Source of the DNA: Eleusine coracana subsp. coracana
Lineage: Eukaryota > Streptophyta > Magnoliopsida > Poales > Poaceae
NCBI GenBank assembly: GCA_032690845.1
Contig: CM064427.1
Span: forward strand, 16,255,501-16,319,500
DNA: 64,000 nt
Reading direction: 5' to 3'
Shown: positions 12,102 through 23,060 of the stretch, piece after piece
Layout: each line of letters opens with the position of its first letter
How positions within the stretch are numbered: the stretch's first letter is position 1
Position numbers and translations under genes: made by a program
Notes under the pieces: generated by a model
Told to the model about the DNA's origin: nothing
The model's input: only the letters and a program-made list of their open reading frames with translations
The model's database searches: none

Positions 12102-12238
12102 GCCGGATAGAGAGCCAAACACCTCAATTCTTCCTCCGCTTCCAACGCAAGCGATTCTCCCTGAAACCTTCTTTTGCCTGTGACGCGGAATCGCCCCGAC
12201 CCCTGGATACCCGTCAACGCAAGAGATTCCAGACTCCT

Positions 12239-12263
12239 CCCCCCCCCCCCCCCCCCCCCCCCC
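12239..12263 (+). repeat. Poly-C tract (25 C) upstream of the PPR gene
   Basis: A run of 25 C residues in GC-rich DNA, about 430 bases before the PPR start and probably in its leader or promoter. A matching tract (32 G on this strand, therefore C on the sense strand) lies upstream of the PHO1-like gene. Length is likely unstable and may be misassembled. Confidence 0.9.
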
Positions 12264-12691
12264 AACACGGAGGTCATCGATGCGGATGACGGCAGGGGCG
12301 GCGCGGAGCGCCGCGCGCGACCCCGGCTCCCTCACGCCCGCCGCCCGCCCCTAGCCCCTCCTGGTCCCGGGCCTCTTGCGCTGGCTGCGCCGGTGACTGC
12401 GACCTTTCTCCTGGGAGCGAGCTTGATCCTGGCGCCGGCGGAGTGAGCTCTGAGAGCTCCTAACGCCGGGACCGTGACCTCCGAGAGCTGAGCTTTTGGT
12501 AGACGCTAGGTTGCCAAACGGCCTGCTTTTGCTGGACGTGATTCTAGCCAGAGCTGTGTCCAGAAAAAGCTTCTCCAAGCTTGCTTTGGAGAGAAGCGTG
12601 ATAGAGATAAGTTGTCCCAAACAGGGCCTGACTGAACTATCAAACAGTGGACAGCGGAGTCGAGTGGGCGGCTGATGCCTGCCCGTGTCCA

Positions 12692-14707
12692 ATGCACGAC
12701 CACCTCGCCGCCCTCCTCCGCGGCGGCGGTGGCGGCGCCCACCCGCAAGCCGTCCATGGCGCTGCCGTCAGGCTGGGATGTATCGCTTCCACCTTCCTCT
12801 GCAACAAGCTCCTGCTCGCGTATCTCCGCCGCCCCGTGCTGGAGGACGCCCGGAGGCTGTTCGACGAAATGCCCCGGCGCAATCTCGCCTCCTGGTATAT
12901 CCTCATCTCCAGCTCAGCCCGGCTTGGTGCCCTCTCGGAGGCGTTCGTGCTTTTTTCTGGTATCCTCCACGGCGCGGGGCGTGGAAGCTGCGACCGCCCA
13001 GACTCGTTCACGCTTGGGGCCCTAGCTGCTGGGTGTGCCCGTGCCAAAAACATTGTTGCCGGCGCGCAAGTGCATGCCTGCGCAGTCAAGTTCGGCATGG
13101 ACGAGGACGAGAGCGTTGCGGGGGCGCTGGTGGATACATACGCTAAGTGCGGGCACGTGGACTCGGCCTGGCGGGCATTTGCACTCGCTCCACAGAGTAG
13201 CGTTGTGAGCTGGACGAGCATGATTGCCTGTCTCGTGAACCAAGCTTGTCCAGGCTACCAAGATTCAGCTATTACCCTGTTCAAGAAGATGTTGGCCTTG
13301 AAGGTGTGGCCCACGAATGTGACGTTTTCTTGCATCCTGAAGGTGTTTGATGTGCCTGAGTTGCTCCCTGTTGGGATGCAAGTTCATGGCTGCTTGTTGA
13401 AGATGGGAACTGAGGTTGACCCTGCTTTGGGTAGTGCCCTTATGACAATGTATGGTAGATGTGGTGGAGTTGAAGGGATGACTAGATTGGCTTGTCGGAT
13501 AAAGCATGATGTATTTTTTAGGACTTCGCTGCTTGTTGCTTATGCACGCAATGGATACAATACAGAGGCAATTGGGGTGTTTAGGGAGATGATCATGGAA
13601 AATGTTGCTTTTGATCAGTCAGCTATTACGAGTCTGCTGCAAGTTTGTTCATCATTGGGACAGTTGAGGATGGTAAAGGAGGTCCACTGTTATGCTTTAA
13701 GGACTTTCTTCAGATCGGATACTTTGCTGCTGAATGCTGCAATCACTGCATATAGCAGATGCGGTGATATCACAAGTGCAGAAAATGTGTTTAATTTACT
13801 GGAGAACAAGGACATCATATCATGGACGGCACTGTTAACTTGCTATGGACAGAATGGTCTAGCTCAAGAGGTTCTCATGTTCTTTAAGGAAATTCTCCGC
13901 AGAGGGTTAGAATCTCCAGTATTTTGCATCACTAGTGTTTTAAGAGCCTGTTCTATCACCATAGATCTTACTGCTGGACTGCAAATTCACTCAAGAGCTT
14001 TGAAGTTAGGAATCGATGCTGATACTTCTGTGGAGAATGCACTTGTAAACCTGTATGCCAAGTGTGGTAGTGTTCAGGTTGCATTAAAAATATTCAATTC
14101 AATGAGAAATAGAGGCATCATATCGTGGAATGCTCTAATCACAAGTTTTTCACAGCATGGAGATGAGGAGACTGCTGTTCAGCTATTTCACCTCATGCAA
14201 GAAGAAGGGGTATGTCCTGATGATTACACATTTGTTGGCTTGTTATCATCATGCAGCCGAATGGGCCTTATACAAGAAGGTTGTGAGTACTTCAAGCAAA
14301 TGACAGCTAAATACAACTTGGTGCCCAAGATGGAGCATTACACATGCATGGTTGATCTATATGGCCGTGCTGGGAAATTTTCTGATGCAATGGACTTCAT
14401 TGGTGCCATGCCTTATCAATCAGACCAAATGGTATGGCAATCTTTGCTAGCTTCGTGTAAAGTCCATGGTAATGTTCAGTTAGGTAGACTAGCAGCAAAG
14501 AAAATCCTGGAAATTACCCCTGAAGATCCTTCACCGTACATTGTATTATCCAGTATTCATGCTTCAGTTGACATGTGGGATGAGAAAGCCTGGAACCGCA
14601 ATATATTTGATGCCCAGCGAGCAAGGAAGGACATTGGAAGTAGTTGGATTAATGCACAAAAAATATCAGAGAATATATATGGTGTGCTACAAGTTGGAGT
14701 GATGTAA
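12692..14707 (+). CDS. Pentatricopeptide repeat (PPR) protein, PLS class with E-like C terminus
   Basis: An intron-less 671-codon frame. The open frame reaches back to 12647, but the codon there is GTG; the first in-frame ATG is at 12692 (MHDHLAALL). The protein is almost wholly PPR repeats of alternating P, L and S type. Recognisable phrases are ARRLFDEMPRRNLASW, ALVDTYAKCGHVDSA, VVSWTSMI, LVNLYAKCGSVQVALKIF, GIISWNALITSFSQHG and CPDDYTFVGLLSSCSRMGLI. The end (MEHYTCMVDLYGRAGKFSDA, then VWQSLLASCKVHGN) is the usual entry into an E motif, but the E domain is shortened and no DYW deaminase domain follows. PLS-class proteins bind organelle transcripts and commonly act in C-to-U editing. The target and organelle cannot be read here. 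It is transcribed towards the PHO1-like gene. Confidence 0.92.
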   Translation: MHDHLAALLRGGGGGAHPQAVHGAAVRLGCIASTFLCNKLLLAYLRRPVLEDARRLFDEMPRRNLASWYILISSSARLGALSEAFVLFSGILHGAGRGSCDRPDSFTLGALAAGCARAKNIVAGAQVHACAVKFGMDEDESVAGALVDTYAKCGHVDSAWRAFALAPQSSVVSWTSMIACLVNQACPGYQDSAITLFKKMLALKVWPTNVTFSCILKVFDVPELLPVGMQVHGCLLKMGTEVDPALGSALMTMYGRCGGVEGMTRLACRIKHDVFFRTSLLVAYARNGYNTEAIGVFREMIMENVAFDQSAITSLLQVCSSLGQLRMVKEVHCYALRTFFRSDTLLLNAAITAYSRCGDITSAENVFNLLENKDIISWTALLTCYGQNGLAQEVLMFFKEILRRGLESPVFCITSVLRACSITIDLTAGLQIHSRALKLGIDADTSVENALVNLYAKCGSVQVALKIFNSMRNRGIISWNALITSFSQHGDEETAVQLFHLMQEEGVCPDDYTFVGLLSSCSRMGLIQEGCEYFKQMTAKYNLVPKMEHYTCMVDLYGRAGKFSDAMDFIGAMPYQSDQMVWQSLLASCKVHGNVQLGRLAAKKILEITPEDPSPYIVLSSIHASVDMWDEKAWNRNIFDAQRARKDIGSSWINAQKISENIYGVLQVGVM

Positions 14708-15937
14708 TTTTGGTGCCTGAAGACACTTCTTTTTCTGAACAGAAGAAAGGGGATTTACCCTTTTCAGTTGTAGCAAACCATTATAGATCAACAATAAGAA
14801 CTCAACTAACTGAACAGAGATATGCCAGAGCACAAGCAAGCATGATGTCCTGCATCAGAAAGAGTTGATCTGTATCATTTTCACTGAAGATAAGATAAAT
14901 TCCTGTTGCAGAAGGCCAATTATTGTTTCTATGGCACAGCCGCAAAGGTCATAGTCTCACAGACTATTGTACGGTTGATGGAGCAATATTTTATGATGCT
15001 GCCTTTTCTGTAAACTGTACCCAGGATTTGCATATACTGGAATAGTGGTGATTTCTTCTCTACTGCAGCTGGGTTTTGGGTGATGTTCAAAATGTAGAGA
15101 TGCATGCACATCTGCCAAAGCAGGGCTGGCTGTACTAATGCCTCAAAGCCTTCTTATCGTACCTGCGATTGAAGGTTAGTACTAGCGTAGTTCAGCTCTT
15201 CATTAAGCTTTATGGTTCCTAAGTTAACTTCTATTATGTGTATTTTGAGCAGATATGAGTCTATATTCTTGTGGTTGCCAAATGAGAGGGCTTAAAGCAA
15301 GCTCAATCGCAACATCCAAATGACTGTATGCCAGGATGATGTTGGTTCTTAGCGTTCTCAACTTGAGGCAGCGGTAACTAATAATTATGGGATATTGAGA
15401 TTACAATACTATGGTGATGTGTAGTTCTGTTGTAATTTTGCGACTGGTAAAGAAACTATATGTTCTTAAATTCAAGATACTTTATGCATAATGGACCTTT
15501 TGTTAATTAGATATTTACATTTCCCATGCAAACAAAATACTACATTGATGGTGTGGCCAAATAACAACTGTAGAACAGTGATACAATGCTTCTGATTGCA
15601 TGGATTTTCTAATCAATTTCTCCATGTTACTTGATATCAGTTTCATTTTTTTTATCTTGTTTTCTTTTTCTTGAGATGATTTTGGATCAGTTCCAATTTA
15701 CTTGGAAGATTTACAACAACTCCTGCATTCTGTCTTATACCTATATAGAGCTTTTGTTGACTTCATAGAACTTCTCCAAATTGATCGTGTGTGATGTCCT
15801 TTATTCCACTGAATGAAAACTAAGAACTAAGTCATATTATAGTACTGTAGTGCTTGCTTTCTAGCATTAGTTAGTGTTACATCTGAACTGTTTGTATTCT
15901 TTATCCCTACAATCTGCTCGAAGGATTCTCTATTTTG
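14708..15937. other. Convergent intergenic region between PPR and PHO1-like genes
   Basis: This holds the 3' untranslated sequences of both convergent genes. It is AT-rich. I see no ORF with a recognisable domain, no transposon ends and no RNA gene. Confidence 0.6.
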
Positions 15938-18900
15938 CTAGCTGTCTTCCAGTTCATGAAAAGGAAGTGGAACAACCTTCACCGCTCTGAACTTCCCTGC
16001 ATTGTTTAGGTGTTCGTTCTCCAGCCTGTCAATAAACCAAAAAAATAGTTCGTTTAATGTGGATTCAAGTTTCCATAACAATCAGAAGTTCACATGCAGT
16101 TTACCTGTAGAAGTTCCAGTGACCTCGTCGAATCACCTCAAGAGCTGCTAAAAAGAACAGAGTTACCCTAAAATCCAGGCTTCCAATGTTAGGGTGGATG
16201 ACAGTCTGAAGCCAAGCAAGCCTCAAGACAAGGTTCAGACCCTGTAAAATATTCAAGTCTATGTGAGTGAAACATTATCATTGTCCACATAGTTTTGATG
16301 CAGGGCTTAATTATCCGAGAACGCACCATAGATAAGAAATAAATGTATTTCTGTTTTAGTATCAGATCATTACGAAGCCAGGTGTTCTTGGAGTTGAACT
16401 GTAGAAGACCCCAGTCCTTGACAAAGTCCCAGTATAATTGGTATATAGTTGCTATACTGGATACAATGATTACAAGTGACAACCATACAGGACTGCTATT
16501 ATTTTCATATGCCACTTTTGTTCCTGCAGCAAGCATCGCTGACACATACTTCCCAAGGTTCACAATGTGATTTATGTCCCCTTCGTCAAACCATCTCCTT
16601 GCACACTGCCAGGACAACAGTAAGAATTACCAATGGCTGTAGAAATTATCATAAGAAGGATCACTGTAATTTTGGATACTCATGTTACCATATATGTACC
16701 TGCATGGCTCTCCAGTAGTATGGTAGGAAGGATACTGCATAGGCCAAGTCTCTAAAATGTTCGACTCTTGTGCAATAGCCGTAGTCTTGGGTCCTGTAGC
16801 TGCTGGTTATGTAGTAACATGCTAAGTACTCCAGGCTTCTAAGCATTGGTACCTATTTATCACCAGTCAAAATATGCTTAGTTATTTCCTACTAGAAACC
16901 ACTATGCTCTTAGTAGACTATTGGATATATAAATATATAAATATGTTTTTCTGAGTGGTATAGCTTCTATGGAATGAAGTTTTCACAACTGAACTGGACA
17001 AACCCTTAATTCTGTTATGTGATTACCTGGCTGCAGAGCTGATCAGCCATGAAGAAATCAACCATAACAACCTGCAGAAGACAATAATTGACAAACTTGT
17101 TGAGATATAAAATTTGATAGGACACCATCTTAAATATTGCTCTGGAACGGTAATAAATTTACCTTGTAGAAGGGGGTCAGAATGATGTTCCTGATCACTG
17201 TTAGGAAGTGATAGCGACTTGATCGGTAAATGATATTGAAAGGGCAGACTAATATTAACAAGAACACCTGAATAGAGAAAAAAACACCTCACCCTCATAT
17301 CGGCAGAGTTTTGGAAATTTAACACAATGTTACATACAATTTGGAGTATAACATACCAAAAGTAGAGCCCCTGGTATTGCTTGGACTGCACATGAAGAAT
17401 ATCCTCTCACAATGAGTGTTAGGTGTGCAAACATTACACCCACAACAATTGTCATAGAAGTAGCACATATCAAGAACACGTCGCGATACTTAAGCTCTTT
17501 AGTTGGAGAGAATTCAAATATGAATGTGTAGTTTATGCGTGCCTTTCTCCACATGAAGATGTTGCATCCATAGAGGAAGAGATGCAGAAAGAATAGGCTG
17601 AACATGCTGCAGTTTGGGTTTGCTTAGTGTCAGCTCTTTGCGTGTCTGAACTATAGAAAATTCTGTTTCTTGTAAACAAAACAATGAAGATATTGAATTT
17701 GGCATATTTGCTGCTGACCTAAGGACCGGGTAGGATGTTGACATGTACACCTTGTTTGATTGCTGTGTGTACATCCCAGCGATGTGTGCCATGATACAGT
17801 AACCAATGAATAATGCCACAAAGCCTCCAGTGCATAATCCTGGAAATTTGACAGTTCTTCATAAGGACCAGAATATACGCTGACGAAGGAACAAATGCAA
17901 CTCTTGTTAAAATCTTGTTACCAATAAAAAAAGTGGTAGTGTGTGATTCTTCCTTCTGATTTGGCTTCAGATACTTCATTGCTTTCCGTTTGTCACCTTC
18001 AGTGAAATGTCTCACAAATAGCTCCTCGACATCATCCATAAGCCTGACTGCCTGTTAAGATGAGGATATGAACCAAGACGTTTTGAGTTTTACATAGCTT
18101 GAAACAATACCATGCTTCACAATAACTTCAACATTATGAGATACCTTATCAGAGCTATTGAAGTAGGAGCTCTCCACTACTCTCAGGTAAATTGGCTGTA
18201 CCTCTTTTGCTGTAACCTGAAACATGTAAAGGTATATTTTCTTTCAAAAATGCTCATATGTGGTGGTTTCAGGCAATGGAGTTGTGCGAGACATTGACAG
18301 AAACCTTGTCAAATTTCTTCATGTTTAAGGTTCTGCAACAAGAACATGCTTTCCTTGTTAGCACTGATATAGCACTCAGTGACAAACTACATCCCATATT
18401 CTATTTCAGTTATCCTTACCGATACGTTCTCAGGTACCCCAATCCCTTGTACAATTCGACAAGAGCACCTCTGATCATCTTCCCTGCCTGATGCAGCTTC
18501 TTTGTAGTGATGCTCAGCTTCTCACTGACATCACACACCTTGTGCGCCAATCCTTTTCGACTGGCTCAGCATGTCTTCAAACAGAAGCTCTCGTATGGCA
18601 GTGCGTCCTAGATGCGTAGGTGACCTGGTAACTGTAGATCCTCACACTTCCTGACCCCATGGCCAAGTGACTACCCTCCCCGAGAATGTCCCTCAGTTTG
18701 CTTGCATGTTCTTCTCTTAGCTTGGCAAAGCCTCCCTGAGTCACCAAGACCTTGAGGGTACTGCCTCCTGGTCCTCCCCTCCGTGGTCAATGGTTGTGTG
18801 TGAAAAACATCTTTGGTGTGCTTTCTCTTCGCCCTTGTTCTTGCTCAATAATTCCTCCTAAGAGATTGGTCTCTCCTGCAATTTTAAAGAGATTCTTCAT

Positions 18901-19818
18901 GATAAATGTATGGCACAATTATTTCGAGTCTAGAATATAGGTGTCCACCTTGCTATCAGTTTTTGTTAACAAATGCAGAGCTCGAATAGCTCATTTTAAA
19001 AAGATGCTTCATGATTAATGCTGGCATATATTTATGCAATGGCATTCAACCTCTTACCATGAAGGATAGAGCAAGAAACGGAGGGGTCCTCTGGGTCTGC
19101 CGATGAACCGCCGCATTGTCGTGCCTGCTGCTGCTCGGTGACGGCAGCCTTGAGCTCAACGAGGATCTGCAGCTGCCGCCTGAGTGATTCCCCGCGTTCC
19201 AGGAACTCGCTCTCCTTCCTCTCGTAGAATCGGTTAACCTTGTTCAGCTGCTGGTCCAGCCTCACGAAGAACGCTTTCGCCGCTTCTGTGTCTGCGAACT
19301 CAACGGCCTCGGCAACCTCCGTCTGGTACACCTCCCCGGCTACTGCACCATCGATGTTCCCGTCGGTCGCCAGCTTTTTACGCACCTGTATTGCACGGAC
19401 AGCATTTCTATGTTACGCTTCGTAGAGATTTTGCTTTTATATACTCTTGCGAAAAGATACGTCCTAGTTTTGAGTAGCTATTTTATCAACACTAGCAACT
19501 TAAATAATTTCTTTTCAACGGAGTCACTGCAGTGTCAAACAAAGCTTTAACCAAGTTGGTTCGCAAACTAGTGCATGCCTGTATGGCGCCAGGCTCCTTG
19601 TGGTGCCCATGGGGATGGAGGAACGGCAGCCTCATCACCCAGTGAGCTGCAGCCGGCGTCTGGCACAGCGATGGCGATGATGCCACTGCTGCGGCCGTGA
19701 CACTGTCTCCAGCAGCCTGCAGCTTTTTGACGTCCTTCTTGAGCTGCCAGTAATCCACGAATGCCTCTTTCCATTCCGGCACAAGCTGGCCCTCAAACTG
19801 CTTGGAGAACTTTACCAT
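15938..19818 (-). pseudogene. PHO1;1: PHO1;1-type phosphate exporter (SPX-EXS), probably disrupted in exon 3
   Basis: PHO1 proteins export phosphate for xylem loading: an N-terminal SPX domain senses inositol pyrophosphates and a membrane EXS domain transports. I resolve 15 exons (minus strand): 19579-19818, 19058-19385, 18420-18875, 18299-18332, 18145-18216, 17922-18051, 17719-17839, 17357-17606, 17163-17267, 17027-17071, 16700-16852, 16327-16605, 16105-16241 and 15938-16025; intron phases fit where checked. (Listed as 14 blocks; exon 3 may hide one more boundary.) The start is MVKFSKQFEGQLVPEWKEAF. EXS phrases include HLFLYGCN, DWGLLQFNSKNTWLRNDLIL and RRGHWNFYRLENEHLNN. Exon 3 has an in-frame TGA at 18787-18789, and the family-like frame shifts near 18630-18640 and 18550-18562, so the protein is probably not made intact. 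Intron 1 uses a GC donor. The other exons are clean, so assembly indels must be excluded. Confidence 0.88.
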
Positions 19819-20064
19819 TGGCACCCCTGCTTCTTCCTCCCTCCCTGGATACCTGAGGTAGTACCAATGCAGTGCTCTGCTGTGGTAATTGGGTGTCTCA
19901 ATTGAGGCCATGGGTTGGGGTGTACTTATATGTGCATGGGAGCATGTTGTAGTGTTCATTGTACAGAGAGACTTTAGAATTGGAATTAGAATCTAGAGTG
20001 AGAGGGTTAGAGGCTAGCACATTCCAGAGTATCTCTGAAGAACAAGATTGGGGAATTATTGCCT

Positions 20065-20065
<1 letters not shown>

Positions 20066-20097
<32 letters not shown>
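20066..20097 (+). repeat. Poly-G tract (32 G) upstream of the PHO1-like gene
   Basis: An uninterrupted run of 32 G on this strand, i.e. poly-C in the sense of the minus-strand PHO1-like gene, about 250 bases before its start codon. Such a length is probably polymorphic or an assembly artefact. Confidence 0.92.
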
Positions 20098-22816
20098 CTT
20101 AGGTGGCTGTTATGAACTGTGATCTCCACTTGAGCTTGTAAGTTGGTATGCTGGATTCTCTCTCGCCCCCCAGTGGAGAGGGAGAGGGAAAGTAGAGAAG
20201 GGAACGTGTTTTATAGGATGAAGAGACGCGTCAGTGCATTTGGCTGATGCTGTCAGCTGCCTCTGCCAGTCTCTCTCCTTTCTGGAAAGTAAAGGTGGGT
20301 GCTGATTGTCCTCCAAAATGGGCCTGTGCAAGAACTGCCATTTGCTTCCCCAGCCACAAGCAAATTGGGGAGTTATTGGCGATAAAATTGCACCCGAATC
20401 AGTAGTGGTTTTCAACAAGCTAACTGAGATTTTGCAAACAGCTCCTTCTCAGAGGTGTTTTTTAGTTTCCCGGTGGCAGCACGCAGCAATAATTGTTGGC
20501 TGCACGTCGGTGCAAAACTCGATTGCTCCAGAGAAGCACAGAATGCATATGCCGTGAAGGACCTCTACAATCAATGTCCGTAAGTTATGCTTACAGCTAT
20601 TTAATTGGATGCTAGTTTTTCCAGGGTCAATTTCCCAGAGATACAACGCAAATATTTTGGACCATCTGCAATGTATTTTCCTTATATATATATGAATCTT
20701 TGTTTTCATAGAACTATTCGGAAACTACCTTTCACTTACGGAGCTGTGGGTGGACGGCAGGTTTGAATCTGATTGGGTATGTAGTGTTGAATAGCACCAT
20801 CTACTAATCCGGTAAGCTATCCGTCCCCTACTTGTATACGTAATATCAAGAATATCTATATGTACCTTTTGGGTGTACTCATACCTATCGCTTATGTATT
20901 ACCTCATTTTTGGATTTGATGATGATCACTTTCTTTTGGCGGTTCTTACCTATTCGTATCAAGTGACACTGACAGGATCATGCAAATAAAGTTTTCATCA
21001 ATATCATAGAAAAAAACTAAATTCTGCACCAGCTGTTATATCCTTTTCTTTGTATGTGAAAAATAATCAACATAGCTTTTATATTCCTTCATGCCAAATT
21101 TGTATGGGTCACATGAATGTGGATGTTCATTTATCTTTGGCTGCCATTTTTGACGTAAACATTGTTTCTGTAAACATCCTTGATTGTTACTTTTTGTATA
21201 ATATGTTTGTCAAAAACTATATACAAGATAGTGATTTCAAAGTAATTGTCATGATAAGGATACTATGATTTTAATATGAATATCACTGTGAATGGAGGGT
21301 AAAGATTTTAAGTTTTGGCTATGCATCTTAATGTAATTTTTTTTTCACTTTCTAAAATCCTCGAGATAGCCAAAAAACATGAATCACTGAGGCAATTCAG
21401 AAAATCAACTTTTCTAAGCAGCAAGCTAGAATGCAATAAGTACCTCTAAGATGCACCTTATTGAATTAGGTAAATGCATGCAACCTTAACTTTAAACTGA
21501 AAATGACCAAAAAGAATGTGTCGATGAAAATTATTGGCAATAGACTTTGAAGTGCGCTCTTAAAAAGGTGATAACTTTGCTTTGCTACTTAAAAATGATA
21601 TCCTACTACTTCGACAAATGCATACATATATCATATATGATGGTGCATAGATTGGTCATTCAAAGGAAGAAAGGCAAATGGCTGATCATTTGTGCTAAAC
21701 AATGACGATTTTCTATTTTCTCGTTTCACCCTCATCTGCAGTGACTTGTGTCTTATTTATTTTGGGTACAGTCAATTGGTGCTTTCGACGTGAAATCTGG
21801 AGCATGGACAGACTGAGTTTGCAACTCTGGCCCAAACAGTTCATCGAGCATTATACAAATTCGACTTAAAAATTCTATAAATGCATACGAGTTAGGTTCC
21901 ACTACCAAGCAACTACATCTATATGTCCCTCACAGAGATAATACACATGATGCCACATCCATATCTTTTGGGAGAGCCACAATTGCCTAATATGATGGAA
22001 ACATGTAACTGATTAACATGTGCTCTGACCAAACTTGATCGCACATTTAAGACAAAAAAACTTGCATATCTCACTAAAAACATGTTCAAACAAAGATTTG
22101 GATCACCAACTACACATGCTTGAATGTAACACCTAGTTTGAGTGTCCATCTAGTAGAACATCACAAGACTAGCGAAAGGGCTTCATGTTTTGTTTCTCAA
22201 ATAACATCACAGTAAGGAGAAAATTACGAAAGATTACAACACAAGCCAAAAGAAATGCCCCACAAGACTCGATGAAAAAAAAAAAAGAAACCAGAAGAAG
22301 ATAAGAAAGAAGGAAGGCAACAATATACCAACCAGTTGGTTGTCATCTGATCTTATGGTTATCGAAGAATGTACAAGGCTTCGCACTTAAAGAGATCCTG
22401 AATTTAGACAATGCAAAAGCCTTTTCTTGGAAGCAAAATAACTGTCAGGAAGGCTTGTAAGCTGGTGCAACTCAAGCTGAACTGCTTGTGTCCGTTTGTG
22501 CTCTTTTGATAATAATACGCAAGCAACGTAAAATTGTAACAAAAGTCTGTTCATATGACCAGGCCTAAGTTCTTGGAAAATTTTATTCACAGCCGAACAT
22601 GCAGTCTAGCTAGTAACGTGAAAAAGTGGTTGAGGTCTTTACTAATTTCCTCCGGATACTAAAAAAGGGGGAACTGGAGGATTCCAGTACTGGAACCGTT
22701 TCATACTGGTTTTACAGCTCTCTGAAATAACATTTTCTTGGGTAGGGAAACCACATATTATTATCCATTTTATTTTGTTGTTGTTAGGACCAGAAATCCA
22801 CGTGCTTACTGATCTA

Positions 22817-22853
22817 CTCCCTCCTTATAAGACAAGAAAATGAATAGAGGGAG
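22817..22853. mobile_element. Minimal Stowaway relic
   Basis: CTCCCTCC and GAGGGAG face each other with only about 22 bases between, flanked by TA on both sides (22815-22816, 22854-22855). It looks like a Stowaway MITE reduced to its inverted ends. Confidence 0.5.
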
Positions 22854-23060
22854 TAATTCATACCTTTCCAATAATGCTGTACTGGTCGGCAAATTACCTT
22901 TCCTAAGAAAAGTGGTTGATAAAAGATGTTATGGAAAGTGCTTAATAAAGGATGTTTGACAAAGCTTTTGGACTGCTAAGCTTAAGAGACCAATTTAAGA
23001 CTCGTAAAAATATGGATTTTTTTTGCGAGTAAAAAATATGGCTTTATAATTCTGTCAGCA

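Noticed and set aside
12062..12446. ORFs running through the poly-C tract upstream of the PPR gene
   Set aside because: They depend on proline or glycine runs from the homopolymer and end before the PPR frame; probably untranslated leader.
12647..12691. N-terminal extension of the PPR frame to 12647
   Set aside because: The codon at 12647 is GTG. The first in-frame ATG is at 12692 and is the better start.
19819..19959. Upstream in-frame ATG (19959) extending the PHO1-like protein
   Set aside because: PHO1 proteins start at MVKFS; the extension has no domain and would precede the SPX fold.
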